Assembly (NCBI GenBank): GCA_027382625.1
Contig: JAJKFJ010021990.1
Coordinates: forward strand, 1 to 64,000
Length of the DNA stretch: 64,000 bases
Direction of reading: 5' to 3'
DNA from: Tetmemena sp. SeJ-2015
Taxonomy: Eukaryota > Ciliophora > Spirotrichea > Sporadotrichida > Oxytrichidae
The notes under the pieces were generated by a model. It searched no databases. It was given only the letters and a program-made list of their open reading frames with translations, and was not told where the DNA came from. Of this stretch, positions 11,918 through 25,200 are shown in pieces. Made by a program: the position numbers and the translations under genes. The first letter of the stretch is position 1; each line of letters begins with the position of its first letter.

Positions 11918-12375
11918 GGCTGAATTAATTAACATTCAAAATTCAAAATTAATAAAGTAATTTTAATTTCTTCCCTTTACATTTAGCATTCTCAAATTCT
12001 TAATAATCATATTAAATAATGAGCGAGAAACAAAGTTTTCTAATTTTCTTGCATTTTAATAAATATAATTGCCAAAATTTGTAATAGAATAATCATTAAC
12101 TTTAAAAGAATATATCTTTTAAATTTTGTAAGTTCATCAAATAAAACAGACTAAAATCTCTAGTTATGATAAATTTTATATTTAAATTTAGTTTAATTAT
12201 CAAAAATTGATAACAGAAATAATGATTCAAAAACTAATAGAAAAAATTAAGTTATTTTTTGTTATATCATATTATTTAATACGGAAGATTAATATCAGTT
12301 TTTATTGAGATATTAAATATTCCTTATTATTATTATATAAAAAGTTAGTAAGCTAAAAATATAACTTAAAAAAAA
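11918..12375. other. AT-rich spacer, duplicated with its gene
   Basis: No gene. Part of it (from about 12070) is nearly the same as the sequence flanking the foldback element at 17300-17345 and 18546-18600. The spacer was therefore copied together with a gene copy. Confidence 0.55.
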
Positions 12376-13654
12376 ATGTTAACAGAAAACATAAAATTGG
12401 TAATCTTTGAAAATCTTGATCTAAACTTTTGTTTACTCAATCTATCAAAACTAAACAAGAAGACAAGATAATAACTCACTCACCTCAAAAATTGAATGAA
12501 CGATTAAGCTACTCTCTATGTTAATGTTACAGGATAATAGCAGAAAATAAAGGAACATGATTCTTATATTTACTAATTTTCCAAAGCTTACAAATTAATT
12601 TTTTAGTAATAAAACTAACTAGAAATTTCTGATAACGACTTAGCATTTGAGTTTTTAAACAACCTTTCAAGATATGCTGAAAAACCTGTCTTCTTAGACT
12701 TCGAGATTTTATCAATTATATTCTTATCGAATAATACAGAGATTCTTTGAATTCAGGGCATTTCATACTTCGAGAATTTTATATCAGATAAACCTTTCTA
12801 ATCTATAAATAAGATGTTGAAATTATTCTTGGGTTTCAGAGGATTGTTTTTGACAATTGTGAAAAAGAATAGTTTGAGAATTTACAATGCTGCATTTCTA
12901 ACAGAATTTTTCATTACCTTGATACTTCGAGTTATTAAGAAGAGCTGGATTTACTGGTATAAGCTTTGCTGGAAATGCTGACTCCTTCAAAGTATCTTAA
13001 AGAGCTAGTTTTCATATATCCTTATATATAAAGCCGATAAGAAGCAATTAAATTGACGATAGTGGATAAGAAATAATTTTTAGACTACGGTTTTACAAAT
13101 AAAATATATAAAAATATCAAAAAAATCCTTAACTTTTAGTCCCTAGCTTGGTATACATATTCTGAAGATGACTCTATGGGAAACAAAAGCATTAAATAAG
13201 AGATTTATTTAAGAGAAGACATAAATTGTGAATTTTTTTAGGATCGACTAAATTTGAAGTATCTCGGGTTTTAAGCAGATTCTGTATCAAAATGTTAAGA
13301 ATTGTTAAATTTAGCAGATATAGATAATAATGCCAAGATAGAAGTCAAAATTTATTAAGGAAAGATACAATATGGAGAAGCAATTTAGCTTTTGGAAAGC
13401 TTAGCAAGTTATAATTTCTTAATTTAATTCCTACGATTATCATGTCATCAGAAGAGGAAATAAATAATCTCCTTAAAGGAAATTTAAGCCAAGATTAAGA
13501 AATGCTCTAATTTAAGGAAAAAGAAAAAAATATTAGAGTCAAATAAATTTAGAATTAGTCTTATAAAAATGAATGGAAATATAAACTTAAGATAGAAGAC
13601 GAACAAATCAATTCTAAAATTTATTTCATAGAAGTCGGCATCTTATAATAATGA
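12376..13654 (+). pseudogene. F-box-like family copy 4
   Basis: ATG at 12376, family stop at 13652-13654. It shares with copy 7 (18729) an in-frame TGA early in the protein, where related copies have an arginine CGA codon. Further indels occur around 12740 and 13150-13270. Confidence 0.65.
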
Positions 13655-14012
13655 GGTTTAATTAATTAAAATTTAATTCAAGAAAAATTTAAAATCACGA
13701 AAATTCTTTTGAATTTCTACTCTTTATGAGAAGCATTCCCAAATATTTTTAAGTTTTTTTAAAAGAGATTTATCTCATATCAAATCTTTTCTTCAGATAA
13801 TATTTCATCTTTTGAATTTATGCTTCAATAAGTTTTCAATAATTTTTAAAAAATAATTAGTCTAAACACAAATCTTGAAAATATATTAAGCATAAGTTTA
13901 TAAGAAAGGTGTAAATTAGACTAATTTTAAAATTTGCCTAAATTTTAATTTAAATATTCAAAGACTCTATATCACTCTCTTTAATTTTAAGTATAATTAA
14001 AAATACTATATA
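13655..14012. other. AT-rich spacer
   Basis: No gene or known element is seen. Confidence 0.5.
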
Positions 14013-15280
14013 ATGCTCCTCCTCTCTAAAAATCTTAAGCTAATCATTTTTGAACACTTAGACATAAACTTTTGCTTTGTGAGTATATCTAAACTAAACA
14101 AAGCGACTCGCTAATCTCTCTTAATCCTTAAACAGAGAGCAAATGAAAAGTAAATTCTCAGAATTAGATGCTCAACAATTCTCAGCGAACTTACTGAGGA
14201 TCAAGAGCGATATTTACTTCACCTTCTCTAAATTTTATAATATGGTATACTCTTTAGCTAACTCTTAATATAAATTTTAAAAGTAGTAACTTTCCAATTT
14301 CTACACCATCTAAAAAAATATGTAAGCAATGATGATAAGATCTTCATAGATTTAGAATTTGTAGGAGATTTCCTCAACACCTTAGATCTTTCATAAATCT
14401 AAGTAAGTGGAGCACTCGTGCCTAGATGTTTGAGATTTAATCATAATCTCAAGAAATCATATGAAAAGTTAAAAATTAAAGTCAATTTCTAAAGTGTAGA
14501 ATTTAAGGAATCTAGTGGGATAGATTTAGCTGAGATGAAATTATTCTAGCACTAAGAAGTCTTTCAAATTCAAAATGAGGGTTAGTAGAAACAACAAGAG
14601 TTATAACAAATATTTTAAAAAAATAGTCAAATAATCAAAATTTAAAATTCACATTATGATATTTCGAATGCAAATATTTAATAATCCAGGACATTCATGA
14701 ACTCGCTATTTATAATTCCTAGTGCTCTCCATGGATAGTGTCCGGCTTATAAATGTTTACCAACCTTCAAAGATTAATTTGGAGATTGGATGAGAATAAT
14801 CTAGGCTTGAACTTTCCTTGGTACTATTTAATAAAGGGGGAGATTTTGCAAAACTTCAGGTATCTGAAATATCTCGAGTTTGATGTTTTGACAACTGCCG
14901 AAATTGAAAACACCTTGTCATTTATAAGCGGAGATATTCGCCCAAGAGTCGTCTCTCACGTTTTAAAAGGCGAAATCCATTATAAGGATGCAGTAAGTCT
15001 TTTAGAACGGTTGAAAAGTAGATTCTAAATTTCGATCTATGTACCAAGAATGATAACTGACAGCTCTTTTAAAATGAATATCCATGAGATCATTGGAGGG
15101 AAGAAGTTTAGTTATTAAACTCAAGATGACATGGATAATACTTATTAGGTGAAAATAAAAGCAACTAGTAGATAATTAACGATGTGGAAGAAATTGAGCA
15201 ATGTTTTTCAACTCAAAATTAAGAATGAGTTTTGCAAATCTGAAATGTATTTTGAATAAATAGTCATAGGCTTTCAATGA
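14013..15280 (+). pseudogene. F-box-like family copy 5 (one frameshift)
   Basis: ATG at 14013, TGA at 15278. The N-terminus reads IIFEHLDINFCFVSISKLNK, matching the family. Compared with copy 8 (20477), one extra base near 14215 (TTTACTTCAC versus TTTACTCAC) shifts the frame. A second segment from 14753 is open to the end. Near 15025 it carries the conserved block SIYVPRM. It is otherwise well preserved, so it is either a young pseudogene or has a sequence error. Confidence 0.65.
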
Positions 15281-15708
15281 ATTGCATATAATAAATTTAA
15301 TTTAGATCAAAACTCTATATAAAACATAGTAGAAGATATTTTCAATTAAATTAAATTAAGTAAGTAAGTAAGTAAGTAAATAAATAAATAAATATATTTT
15401 TATGATAAGACTTTAAAAGCAAATATAATTAGAGGTAGAGATAATATATACAAATATTAACTTATTTAGTTAAATTTTAACGACAATATTTTAGGCAAAT
15501 ATATTTGCTCTTTATTTCTGAATTTCATATAAAATTTCTCAAGGTTTCCATTAGACTCTTATTAATTTAAGTTAAAGGAGAAATAGAAAGTTTGCAAATT
15601 AATTTTAAATTATAAAATAATTAAATATACTTTAAATTGTGTAAATATTCAAAATTCATTGTATTAATTTAGTTTTGAAAATCTAAAATAGAATTAAATA
15701 AGTTTAAA
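15281..15708. other. AT-rich spacer with tetranucleotide repeat
   Basis: It holds a short tandem repeat at 15357-15392, TAAG x5 followed by TAAA x4. Nothing else is recognised. Confidence 0.6.
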
Positions 15709-16962
15709 ATGCTTGCACGAAATCTCCAACTTCAAATATTTTAGAATCTTAGCCTAAATATGTGTTTTACAAAATTATCAAAGTTAAGTAAAGCAACTTG
15801 AGAAATTCTCCTTCTTATTAAGAATATACAAAACATAAGAAATCGTCTAAGAATTACATGCATTCAAGTTTTTCCAGAGCTGACTGAGGATCAAGAGAAA
15901 TATTTATTTTCCTTTGCAAAATCTTATAACTTGATTTTCTCACTCAAGAATTGCGACTATAAAGTAAAAAGAACTTCTGCTCTTCAAGTTATTAATAAAT
16001 TGTCGAAGTATGCTAATGATTATATATTCCTAGATTTAGAATTTAAAGGAGAGCTATAATCTCAGTTAGATTTCTCAGGAATATAAATTAATGAAAAGAT
16101 AGTGTTTGGTAGATTACTATTTAGAAAGAATATTAATAACTCATACATTAAGCTTAAGATAGACAAATATTTTCAAATCATTGCTTTTCATTCTTCGAAA
16201 GATGTAGATTTGAGTAGTATTAATAAATTTGTCTAAAATGAGGAAAATATAATAGCAGTTAATGAGTAAAACGATTAAAATCAAGAATGCTAAACTACTC
16301 CAAAATTTTGTGAAATTATAATGGAAAATTCATATATTGAATTTTCGAGAACAAATTTAACATTGCCAAACGTTTTAAGACTCAATTGTATGAAAGTATA
16401 TTGCTATTAGTACTAATCGTTATAGAGATTGATTATCTTTTCAAATATCAAAAGTTTAATTTGGCGAATAGATTATTCAAGATAAGATCTGAACTTTCTA
16501 CCTGAGTAAAATTTAATAAAAGGAAGTATACTAGAAAATTTTAAGCACCTACAGTATCTCGAGTTTGATATTTGCTCTCTTCAAGATCTCGAAGAGCCCT
16601 TGTAATATATTTGCGAAAATCTAAGACCCAGGGTAGTCGTTCATGTTTATAATAGTTAAATTTCATACAGAGATGCTATAGAGCTTTTAAAGCGGATGCA
16701 AAAAAGGTTCCTTATATCTATTTATGTTACTAGATTGAATATTAGCCACACTTTTAAAATTGAAATCCGTGATATCATTAATGGAAATAAGTTTGTTTAA
16801 TAAGAAAATGATAATGATCTTACATATAAGATTTAAATAAAAGCAACAAGAAAAATAATAACGATAAAGAGAATTCGGAGAAAGGTCTTCTAGATGAAAG
16901 TAAAGACCGAACTCACAAAATCATATTTGTATTTTGAACAATAAGTTGTTGGATTCGAATGA
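15709..16962 (+). pseudogene. F-box-like family copy 6 (one TGA only)
   Basis: The 417-codon frame from ATG 15709 to TGA 16960 is fully open except for one TGA at 15799-15801, where copy 9 has CGA (Arg) in the same KATR motif. The start resembles an F-box helix pair; a short hydrophobic LEFDICSL-like block recurs in all copies. There are no IES-like inserts. It could be expressed if TGA were read through or if the base is wrong. Confidence 0.65.
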
Positions 16963-17345
16963 ACCCTTTATTAATTTCAAATTATTAATAAAATAACTTT
17001 AATTTGTTAAAGTCATAAATTCATTATTTTTTGCAAATTTAATTTTTAATCTCTAAGGAAAATAATGACTTAATTATCTCATTTGCAGTTTTCAGAATTT
17101 TATGTAAAAAAAATAAAAATAGACTTTTTATGTATTATCTCAATATAATGCAAAGCAAAAGCAATTGCTAAAATAGCTAGCCAACTTCAATCAAATTGGC
17201 TTGAGCTTTAAGAGCCTCTCTCAATTGTTAAAAGAGTTGTTTTGAAATTCATAGTTGATTAAATTAAATCTATCTACTTTATTCTGAAAAGAACCTCTTG
17301 ATTTCAAAATTTGTAATAGAATAATCATTAACTTTAGAAGATTAA
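16963..17345. other. AT-rich spacer
   Basis: No gene. The last ~45 bases match the sequence near 12075, which marks the empty site of the following foldback element. Confidence 0.5.
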
Positions 17346-18545
17346 ATTCTTGATTTAGCGTTGATTTTCAAAATTTTAAATTATTCTAGAGGCTGTTGAC
17401 AAACGTTAGAAGAGAGCAAGCTGAGGTTCTTGATGTAGTGCTCCTGGTTTCCTGGCAGTTTGAAATTCTCACGTCTATTCTAGTGGAGATCTATTTAAAA
17501 GTAGGAATTAAATTAAAATCACACCTTAATTAATTAAAAATCACATTTGCGCATTGGAAGTTTAGACTATAGGAACATTTTGGGCTTAGACTATTGGAAC
17601 ATTTTAGTAGGAATTTTATAGGGTGTAAATTAAAAGCGCATTCCTGATTTAATTAGAGTGTAATTGTTCCAATAGTATACAAATGAGTGGGAGTGGTTTG
17701 CACATTGCGAATAAGAAGGCGTAATATTTAAGATTAAGTTGCAGAATTAGATAAGCCTTAAAAAATTCAAAAACAAGGTCTAGACTATTGAGCTTCCTCA
17801 AGGCAGAGTCGGTGTTATACGGCCTCAGCATGTCTCCTGCGACTATATCTGTGAAGTCAGCTCTCCGCCTGCCCTATACTCGCGTCACGCGATTCTCCTC
17901 CTCCATGTCTCTCCCTCTCTAAGTGCATAGTCACCTCCCGGCTCTGAATAGAAATATTGCCTTCCCCCTCCTTCATCTCTTCCCGGTAGGATTGTCCAAG
18001 CTATATGGGCTCCTCTGTTCAGCGGATGCACTTGCTTAGAGTCGCTGCACATGATGATGACGAGAAGGAACGGCCTGTGTATGACCCTTGCTCTCTCTGA
18101 GGGAACTGAGCTGCGAGAGCGGACCTGGTGCCACTGCTTCATTTTAATCTTACTAGGAAAATATTTAAAATTGGACTAACTATATTACGCCTAACCACTC
18201 CCACTCATTTGTATACTATTGGAACAATTACACTCTAATTAAATCAGGAATGCGCTTTTAATTTACACCCTATAAAATTCCTACTAAAATGTTCCAATAG
18301 TCTAAGCCCAAAATGTTCCTATAGTCTAAACTTCCAATGCGCAAATGTGATTTTTAATTAATTAAGGTGTGATTTTAATTTAATTCCTACTTTTAAATAG
18401 ATCTCCACTAGAATAGACGTGAGAATTTCAAACTGCCAGGAAACCAGGAGCACTACATCAAGAACCTCAGCTTGCTCTCTTCTAACGTTTGTCAACAGGC
18501 TCTAGAATAATTTAAAATTTTGAAAATCAACACTAAATCAAGAAT
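17346..18545. mobile_element. Foldback element, 1.2 kb
   Basis: The inverted arms run for about 350 bp each, starting ATTCTTGATTTAG and ending with its inverse. The loop (about 17700-18190) is GC-richer. It interrupts a sequence that is continuous near 12075-12140, which serves as an empty-site comparison; the target duplication is not clean. A minus-strand open frame in the loop (17885-18142) resembles nothing I know and is not called. Confidence 0.75.
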
Positions 18546-18728
18546 ATCTTTAAAATTTTATAAGTTCATCTGTTAAAACAGATTAATTTTTCTTGTTTTG
18601 ATAAATTATTTTTATCATTTAAAACTAGTATTATTATTAACAAATGCATAAGTTTTTATTGAGATATTGAATATTCATTATTATTATATAAAGTTAAGTT
18701 AGTAAGCTAAAAAATATAACTTATTAAA

Positions 18729-20012
18729 ATGTTAACTGGAAACATAAAATTGGTCATCTTTGAAAATCTTGATCTCAACTTTTGTTTACTCAATCTTTCA
18801 AAACTAAACAAGAAGACAAGATAATTACTCACTCACATCAAAAATTGAATGAACGATTAAGCTACTCTCTATGTTAATGTTACAGGATAATAGCAGAAAA
18901 TAAAGGAACATGATTCTTATATTTACTAATTTTCTAAAGCTTACAAATTGATTTTCCAGTAACAAAACTGCTTATAAATTTCTGATAACGACTAAGCATT
19001 TGAATTTTTAATAAATCTTTCAAGATATACTGAAAATCCAGTTTGCTTAGACTTTGAGATTTTATCAACGATATAATTATCGAATGAAGTAAATGTGCTT
19101 CTGAATTGAGGGCATTTCATCCTTCGAGAGTTGTATTTCAAGGAAACCTTTTTAATCTCAAAATAGGGTGCTGACATTATTTATGGATTTCAGAGGATTG
19201 TTTTTGACAATTGTGAAATTGAATAGTTTGAGAATTTACAATGCTGCATATATAACAGAATTTTTCATTACCTTGATACTTCGAGTTATTAAGAAGAGTT
19301 GGATTTACTGGTATAAGCTTTGTTGGAAATGCTGACTCCATCAAAGAATCTTAAAGAGCTATTTTTCATATATCCTTATATATAAAGCCAATAAGAAGCA
19401 ATTAAATTGAAGTTAGTGGATGAGATTTAATTTTTAGACTGTGGTTTTACAAATAAAATCTATAAAAATATCAAATAAATCTTTAGCTTTTAGTCACTAT
19501 CCTGGTAAAAATAATAGGTAGATGACTCTGAACAAAACGTTAAATCAAAGGTTTAATTACGAGAAGAAATAAATTGTGAATTTTTTTAGGATCGACTAAA
19601 TTTGAAGTATTTCTGGTTTTAAGCAGATTCTGTATCTAAAATTTAAGAATTGATTGGCTAATTAGATCTAAATATTCCTGCTAAGATAGTGGTGCACGTT
19701 TTAGAAGGAAAGATATAATATGGAGAAGCAATTCAGCTTTTGGAAAGCTTAGCAAATTACAATTTCTAGATTTTCATTCCTACGATTATAATGTCCTCAG
19801 AATAGGATATTAATAATCTCCTATAAAACAATTTGAGCGAAGATTAAGAAATGCTTATATTTAAGGAAAATGAAAAATTATTTAGAGTCAAATAAATTTA
19901 GAATGAGACTCATAAAAGAGAATGGAAAAGAGGCACCTATAAACTTAAGGTAGAAGATGAGCAAAATAATTCTAAAATTTATTTCAAAGAAGTCGGCATC
20001 TTATAAAAATGA
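18729..20012 (+). pseudogene. F-box-like family copy 7 (two TGAs)
   Basis: From ATG 18729 to TGA 20010 the frame is continuous over ~427 codons apart from in-frame TGAs at 18846-18848 and 19107-19109. The first TGA is shared with copy 4, so it predates that duplication. It is not interrupted by IES-like inserts. Confidence 0.65.
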
Positions 20013-20476
20013 GGCTTAATTATTTATAATTTAAATTCAATAAAAAATTTAATATCACAATAAGTTCTATTGAACTTTTCCACTTTAAACTTAGCATTCC
20101 CTTATAGTTTTAAGATTTTGAGTATATATTTATCTCATATCAAATTTCTTCTTTAGATAATATTTCCTCTTTTGAAATTATTCTTCTATAAGTTTTCAAT
20201 AATAATTTGTTTCTTATTTAGTGCGAACACAAAGTTAAAGTATAAAAAATGTATAGAAGTGTGGTTGCCAATGTCAAGCCAAATATCCCTAAAAATATAT
20301 TAAAGACGCCATCTTACAAAGGATAATAACTGATTTCTCTATACAGTACGAAAGTGCTGATTTTTGAAATTGATTATTAATTATATTCCTAATCTTACTT
20401 TACTTTAAACTAATTTAAATAATCCAAGACTTTTTATAACTCCCTTTAATTTAAAGTTACACAAAAATGCTTTAAA
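20013..20476. other. AT-rich spacer
   Basis: No gene or known element is recognised. Confidence 0.5.
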
Positions 20477-21706
20477 ATGTTTCTCTCTAAAACTCTCAAG
20501 CTAATAATTTTAGAACACTTAGACATAAACTTTTGCTTTGTGAGTATATCTAAACTAAACAAGGTTACTCGCTAATCTCTTTCAATCCTTAAACAGAGAG
20601 CAAATGAAAAGTAAATTCTCAGAATTAGATGCTCAACAATTCTCAGCGAACTTACTGAGGATCAAGAGCGATATTTACTCACCTTCTCTAAATTTTATAA
20701 TATGGTATACTCTTTAGCTAACTCTTAATATCAAATTTTAAAAGTCGTAACTTTCCAATTTCTGCAACATCTAAAAAGATATGTAAACATTGATGAAAAG
20801 ATCTTCATAGATTTCGAATTCGTAGGAGATTTCATAAGCACCTTAGATCTTTCATTAATATAAGTAAGTGGAGGACTAGTACCTTGATGCTTGAGATTTG
20901 CCCATAATATCAAAAAATCATATAAAAAGTTATAAATTAAGGTCAATTTCTAAATTGTAGAATTTAAGGAATCTAGTGGGGTAGATTTAGCTGAGATGAA
21001 ATTATTCTAGCATTAAGAAGTCTTTGAAATTCAAAATGAAAGTTAAGAGAGGCAACAAGAGGAATAAAATGTATTCAAAAATAGTAACACACCAAATGCT
21101 AATATACATAATCTGAACTTTAATGAGCTAGTAATTTAAAATTCCTAGTGCTCTCCATGGAAAGTCATTGATTTGTCATTGTATACCAATCTGCAAAGAT
21201 TGATTTGGAGATTTGATTAGAATAATCAAGACTTGATCTTTCTTTAGTTATATTTAATTAAGGGGGAGATTTTGCAAAACTTCAGGTATCTGAAATATCT
21301 CGAGTTTGATGCTTTGACAACTGATGAAATTGAAAATACCTTGTCATTTATTAGTAAAGATATTCACCCAAGGGTAGTTGCTTATGCTTTTTAAGGCGAA
21401 ATCCTTTATAATGATGCAGTAAGTTTTTTAGAACGTTTGTAAGGTAGATTCTAAATTTCTATTTATGTACCAAGGATGCTAACTGATGGCACACTTAAAA
21501 TAAATGTCCATGAGATCATTGGAGGAAAGAAGTTTAGCTATTAAACTCAAGATGACATGGACAACACATATCTCCTTAAAATAAAAGCAACCAAAAGATA
21601 AATAAAGATGTAGGGAAAACTGAGTAATGTATTCCAACTCAAAAGAAAGAATGAGTTTTTCAAATCTGAAATGTATTTCGAATAAATAGTTATAGGCTTT
21701 TAATGA
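20477..21706 (+). pseudogene. F-box-like family copy 8 (one TGA only)
   Basis: About 409 codons from ATG 20477 to TGA 21704, open except for TGA at 20885-20887, where copy 5 has AGA (Arg). It is the closest relative of copy 5, and the alignment keeps both frames through to the end. Confidence 0.65.
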
Positions 21707-22085
21707 ATTGTTTAATAAATTTAAATTATGTTAAGTTTTCTTTTTAAAACATGGTAAAAGATATTTGGAACTAAATATATTTTTTATGATAATATTTGTT
21801 AAAGCAAATATAATAAAAGGTAGAGATAATTTAACAAATATTAACCTTTTTTGCTAAAATTATTTTTACGAGAATTTATGCGCTAAATATGTTGCTCTTT
21901 ATATCTGAATTCAAAATTGAATTTCGCTGAGTCTTTCAGAATCTCTTATTTATTTAAGTTATAGTAGCAATGAAAGTTTTCAAGATTAATTTTAAATTAA
22001 AATAATTAAATATTCTTTTCCTAATTTAAATATTTGCTGTATTCATTGAGTTTAGTAAATCTAAATTATAATTAAAATTAAAAAA
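21707..22085. other. AT-rich spacer
   Basis: No gene is seen. Confidence 0.5.
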
Positions 22086-23332
22086 ATGCTCGCAAGAAAT
22101 CTCCAGCTTCTAATTTTCTAGAATCTTAGCCTAAATATATGTTTTACAAAATTATCAAAGTTAAGCAAAGCAACTCGAGAAATTCTTCCTTTGATAAAAA
22201 TAGAATATTTCTCAGACATCAATTAAACATTAAAATTACAAATGCTTTTCCAGAGTTGACTGAATATCAAGAGAAATATTTATTCTCTTTTGCAAAATCT
22301 TATAATTTGGTGTTCTCACTCGAGAATTGAGACTATGAAGACTTGAAAATCTCTGCTTTTCATTTTATGAATACAATGTCGAATCATGCTTCTGATTAAA
22401 TTTTCTTAGACTTAGAATTTAAAGGAGAGCTGCTGTCTGATTTGGATTTAACAGGAATAAAACTGAATGAAAAGATTATATTTGGAAGATTACTATTTAG
22501 ATAAAATATAGATTTCTCATATTTAAACCTTAAGATAGATGCTAGCTTTCAAATCATTGCTTTTGATTCTTCCTCGCCGGTAGATTTCAGTTATATTGAT
22601 AGATTTATATCAAAAGAAAAAAATATGATTGCCTCTAAAGGGTTACAAGATTCAAATTAAGAAAGCGAAAATCCCTATAAATTTTGTGAAATCTAAATTC
22701 AAAATTCATATTTTGAAATTTCGAGAAAGAATTGTAGATTGCCAAGTTTTAAAATCCTCAATTTTATGAAAGCAAGTAGCTATTAAAAAGCTATTTAAAG
22801 ATTATATATCTTCTCAAATATACAATATTTCATTTGGAGAATAGACTATTCATAATAATTGTACTCTGAGCCTTCTTGTAGTTTAATTTAAGGGAGGATA
22901 TTTGAAAATTTGAAGCATTTATAGTATCTAGAGTTTGATATGTTTACAGTTAAAGAAATTGAAGAGCCCTTGTCTTATATTTGTCAAAATCTAAGACCTC
23001 GAGTAGTAGTCCATGTTTATAGTGATTAAAATTTCTACTTAGATGCTATAGAGCTTTTAAAGCGGTTGCAAAAAAGGTTTTTTATATCAATTTATGTACC
23101 AAGATTAATAGTAAACTAGCCACTTAAAATTGATATCCATGAAATCATTAATGGAAAAAGATTCGTTTAACATGAAAAAGATGATGATAATAGCTATGAA
23201 GTTAAAATTAAAGCAACGAAAAGAGTACTAACGATCAATAAAATAATGAGAAAGGTCTTCCAACTTAAAGTAAAGACTATCAATACAAAATCAGAATTGT
23301 ATTTTGAACAATAAGTTGTTGGATTCGATTGA
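22086..23332 (+). pseudogene. F-box-like family copy 9 (one TGA only)
   Basis: About 415 codons from ATG 22086 to TGA 23330, open except for TGA at 22328-22330, which replaces a conserved cysteine codon (TGC/TGT in copies 6 and 10). It is closest to copy 6. Here the KATRE motif keeps its CGA arginine. Confidence 0.65.
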
Positions 23333-24034
23333 ACTGACTAATATATTTTTATTTTTAAAAAGGAAGGAGCATTTAATCAATTGATATAAATTAATTTAAG
23401 AAAGTTAAAATAAAATATATTAGAATCAAAATCTTTTATATAAATTTATCTTTAAATAAAAGATTCAAATTTTAAACAATTAAAAATGTTGATTTTACTC
23501 AACCAACATGAAGATTATAAATTTTAAAAAGTTTCAACCTTCCAAGAGTTTTCTTATTCTGATTTAATGTTTTTAAAAAAAAGGTAAATTTTAATATTTT
23601 TTACTTTGAATATTTTCTTAACTTTTCTCCGAGTCCCTCTTAAAATTTTATCTTAAAAATAATTCCAATTACATTTAGAATAATTTTCGTTTCTTTTTTA
23701 ATCTTATTTTTGTAAAGATTTGTTTACTTTTTATTTTTAATATGATTATAGGGGTATATTTTAAATTTCTTAAAATTAAATCAGATTTGTTTATATTATT
23801 CCAGTCTTTATATTTAAGTTTAGAATTTAAAAAAAGTCTCCCATTAAATTTGAATAGCGAATCGTTAAAGTCCTTAAGTTTTCATTTAATTTAAAATAAA
23901 AAGTTTGGGAATTTAAGAAGAAAGTTCACAAAATTAAATATAATAAATGCTTTTTTAATCTAAAGATTTGTAAATATTCAAAAATATGGAATATTAACTC
24001 ATATATTTGAACTTTATAAATAAATATTTATTTA
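23333..24034. other. AT-rich spacer
   Basis: No gene or repeat is recognised in about 700 bases. Confidence 0.5.
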
Positions 24035-25200
24035 ATGCTCGCACGAAATCTCTAGCTTCTAATTTTTAAGTATCTTAATCTCAACCTTTGCTTTACTAAG
24101 TTATCTAAGTTGAGCAAAGCAACTTGATAGATTCTTTCTTTGCTAAAAAATTAAGTAATTATAAGGCAAAGCCTGAGAATCTATTGCAAGGAAGTATTTT
24201 CGGAATTGACTGAGGATCAAGAGAAATATTTATTCTCATTTGCCAGATCTTATAATTTGGTCTTTACTCTTAAGAATTGTGACTATGAAGCATTATAAGC
24301 TTCTGCTATTCAATTTGTGAATAAAATGAATTAGCGAGTTACTGATTAGACATTCATAGATTTCGAATTGAATGGAGAACTGTTATCTCTGCTGAACTTT
24401 ACTGCAATTCAACTAAATAAAAAATTAGTTGCAAAATAGTTGATATTTAGATAAAATACAAATAATTCATATATCAATCTCAAGATTAATCTCATTTTTT
24501 AAAGCATAATGTTTTAAGATTCAAAAAAATTCGACTTAAGTAGACTAGGTAAATTCTTAAAGAAAAGCTAAAGCTATTAAATTTATATCGAAAATTCTCA
24601 ATTCAAAATTAAGTATACTAATTTGACAATGGCAAATGTATATCAGATCTCATTAAAAAACTCCTCATGCTAGTATATGTAAAATTAGAATTTTAAAATA
24701 TTCCCTAATATTCACAGTTTGATTTGGAGAAACCATGATTTTGGATCTTGTTTTAATATAAAATGGATCCTTTAAAATTTTAGAAATCTATAGTATCTTG
24801 AATTTGATGTGGAAACTGTGAATGAAATTGAAAAGGCATTGAAACATATTTGTGAAGATCTTTGACCTTGAGTAGTAGCTCATATTATTGCTGGATAGAT
24901 TCAATACATAGATGCCATAGATCTTTTAAAGCGGTTACAAAACAGGTTCTAAATATCAATTTATGTTGCTAGCATGGTAATCAACCGCTCAATTTAATTT
25001 AATATCCATGAAATAATAAATGGAAAAGATTTAGTTCTAGTGAAAAGGAAGATGATATTCTTTATCAGCTATCAATAAAATCAACGAGAAGATAATGTAC
25101 ATTGTAGAAAAAAATGAGTGAATTTTTTTAGCTAAAAATGTGGACTGAACATACTAAGTCAGATATTTTATTCTAATAATTTATTTTAAGTTTCTAATGA
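24035..25200 (+). pseudogene. F-box-like family copy 10
   Basis: ATG at 24035, family stop at 25198. The in-frame TGA at 24125-24127 falls in the same KATR motif as in copy 6. Further sequence aligns with copies 6 and 9 but is shorter in the middle and more diverged. Confidence 0.6.

Noticed and set aside
15357..15392. TAAG/TAAA repeat as a regulatory array
   Set aside because: A simple tetranucleotide microsatellite explains it.
17885..18142. 85-codon minus-strand ORF in the foldback loop
   Set aside because: No recognisable motif and no family support; it may reflect only higher GC content.
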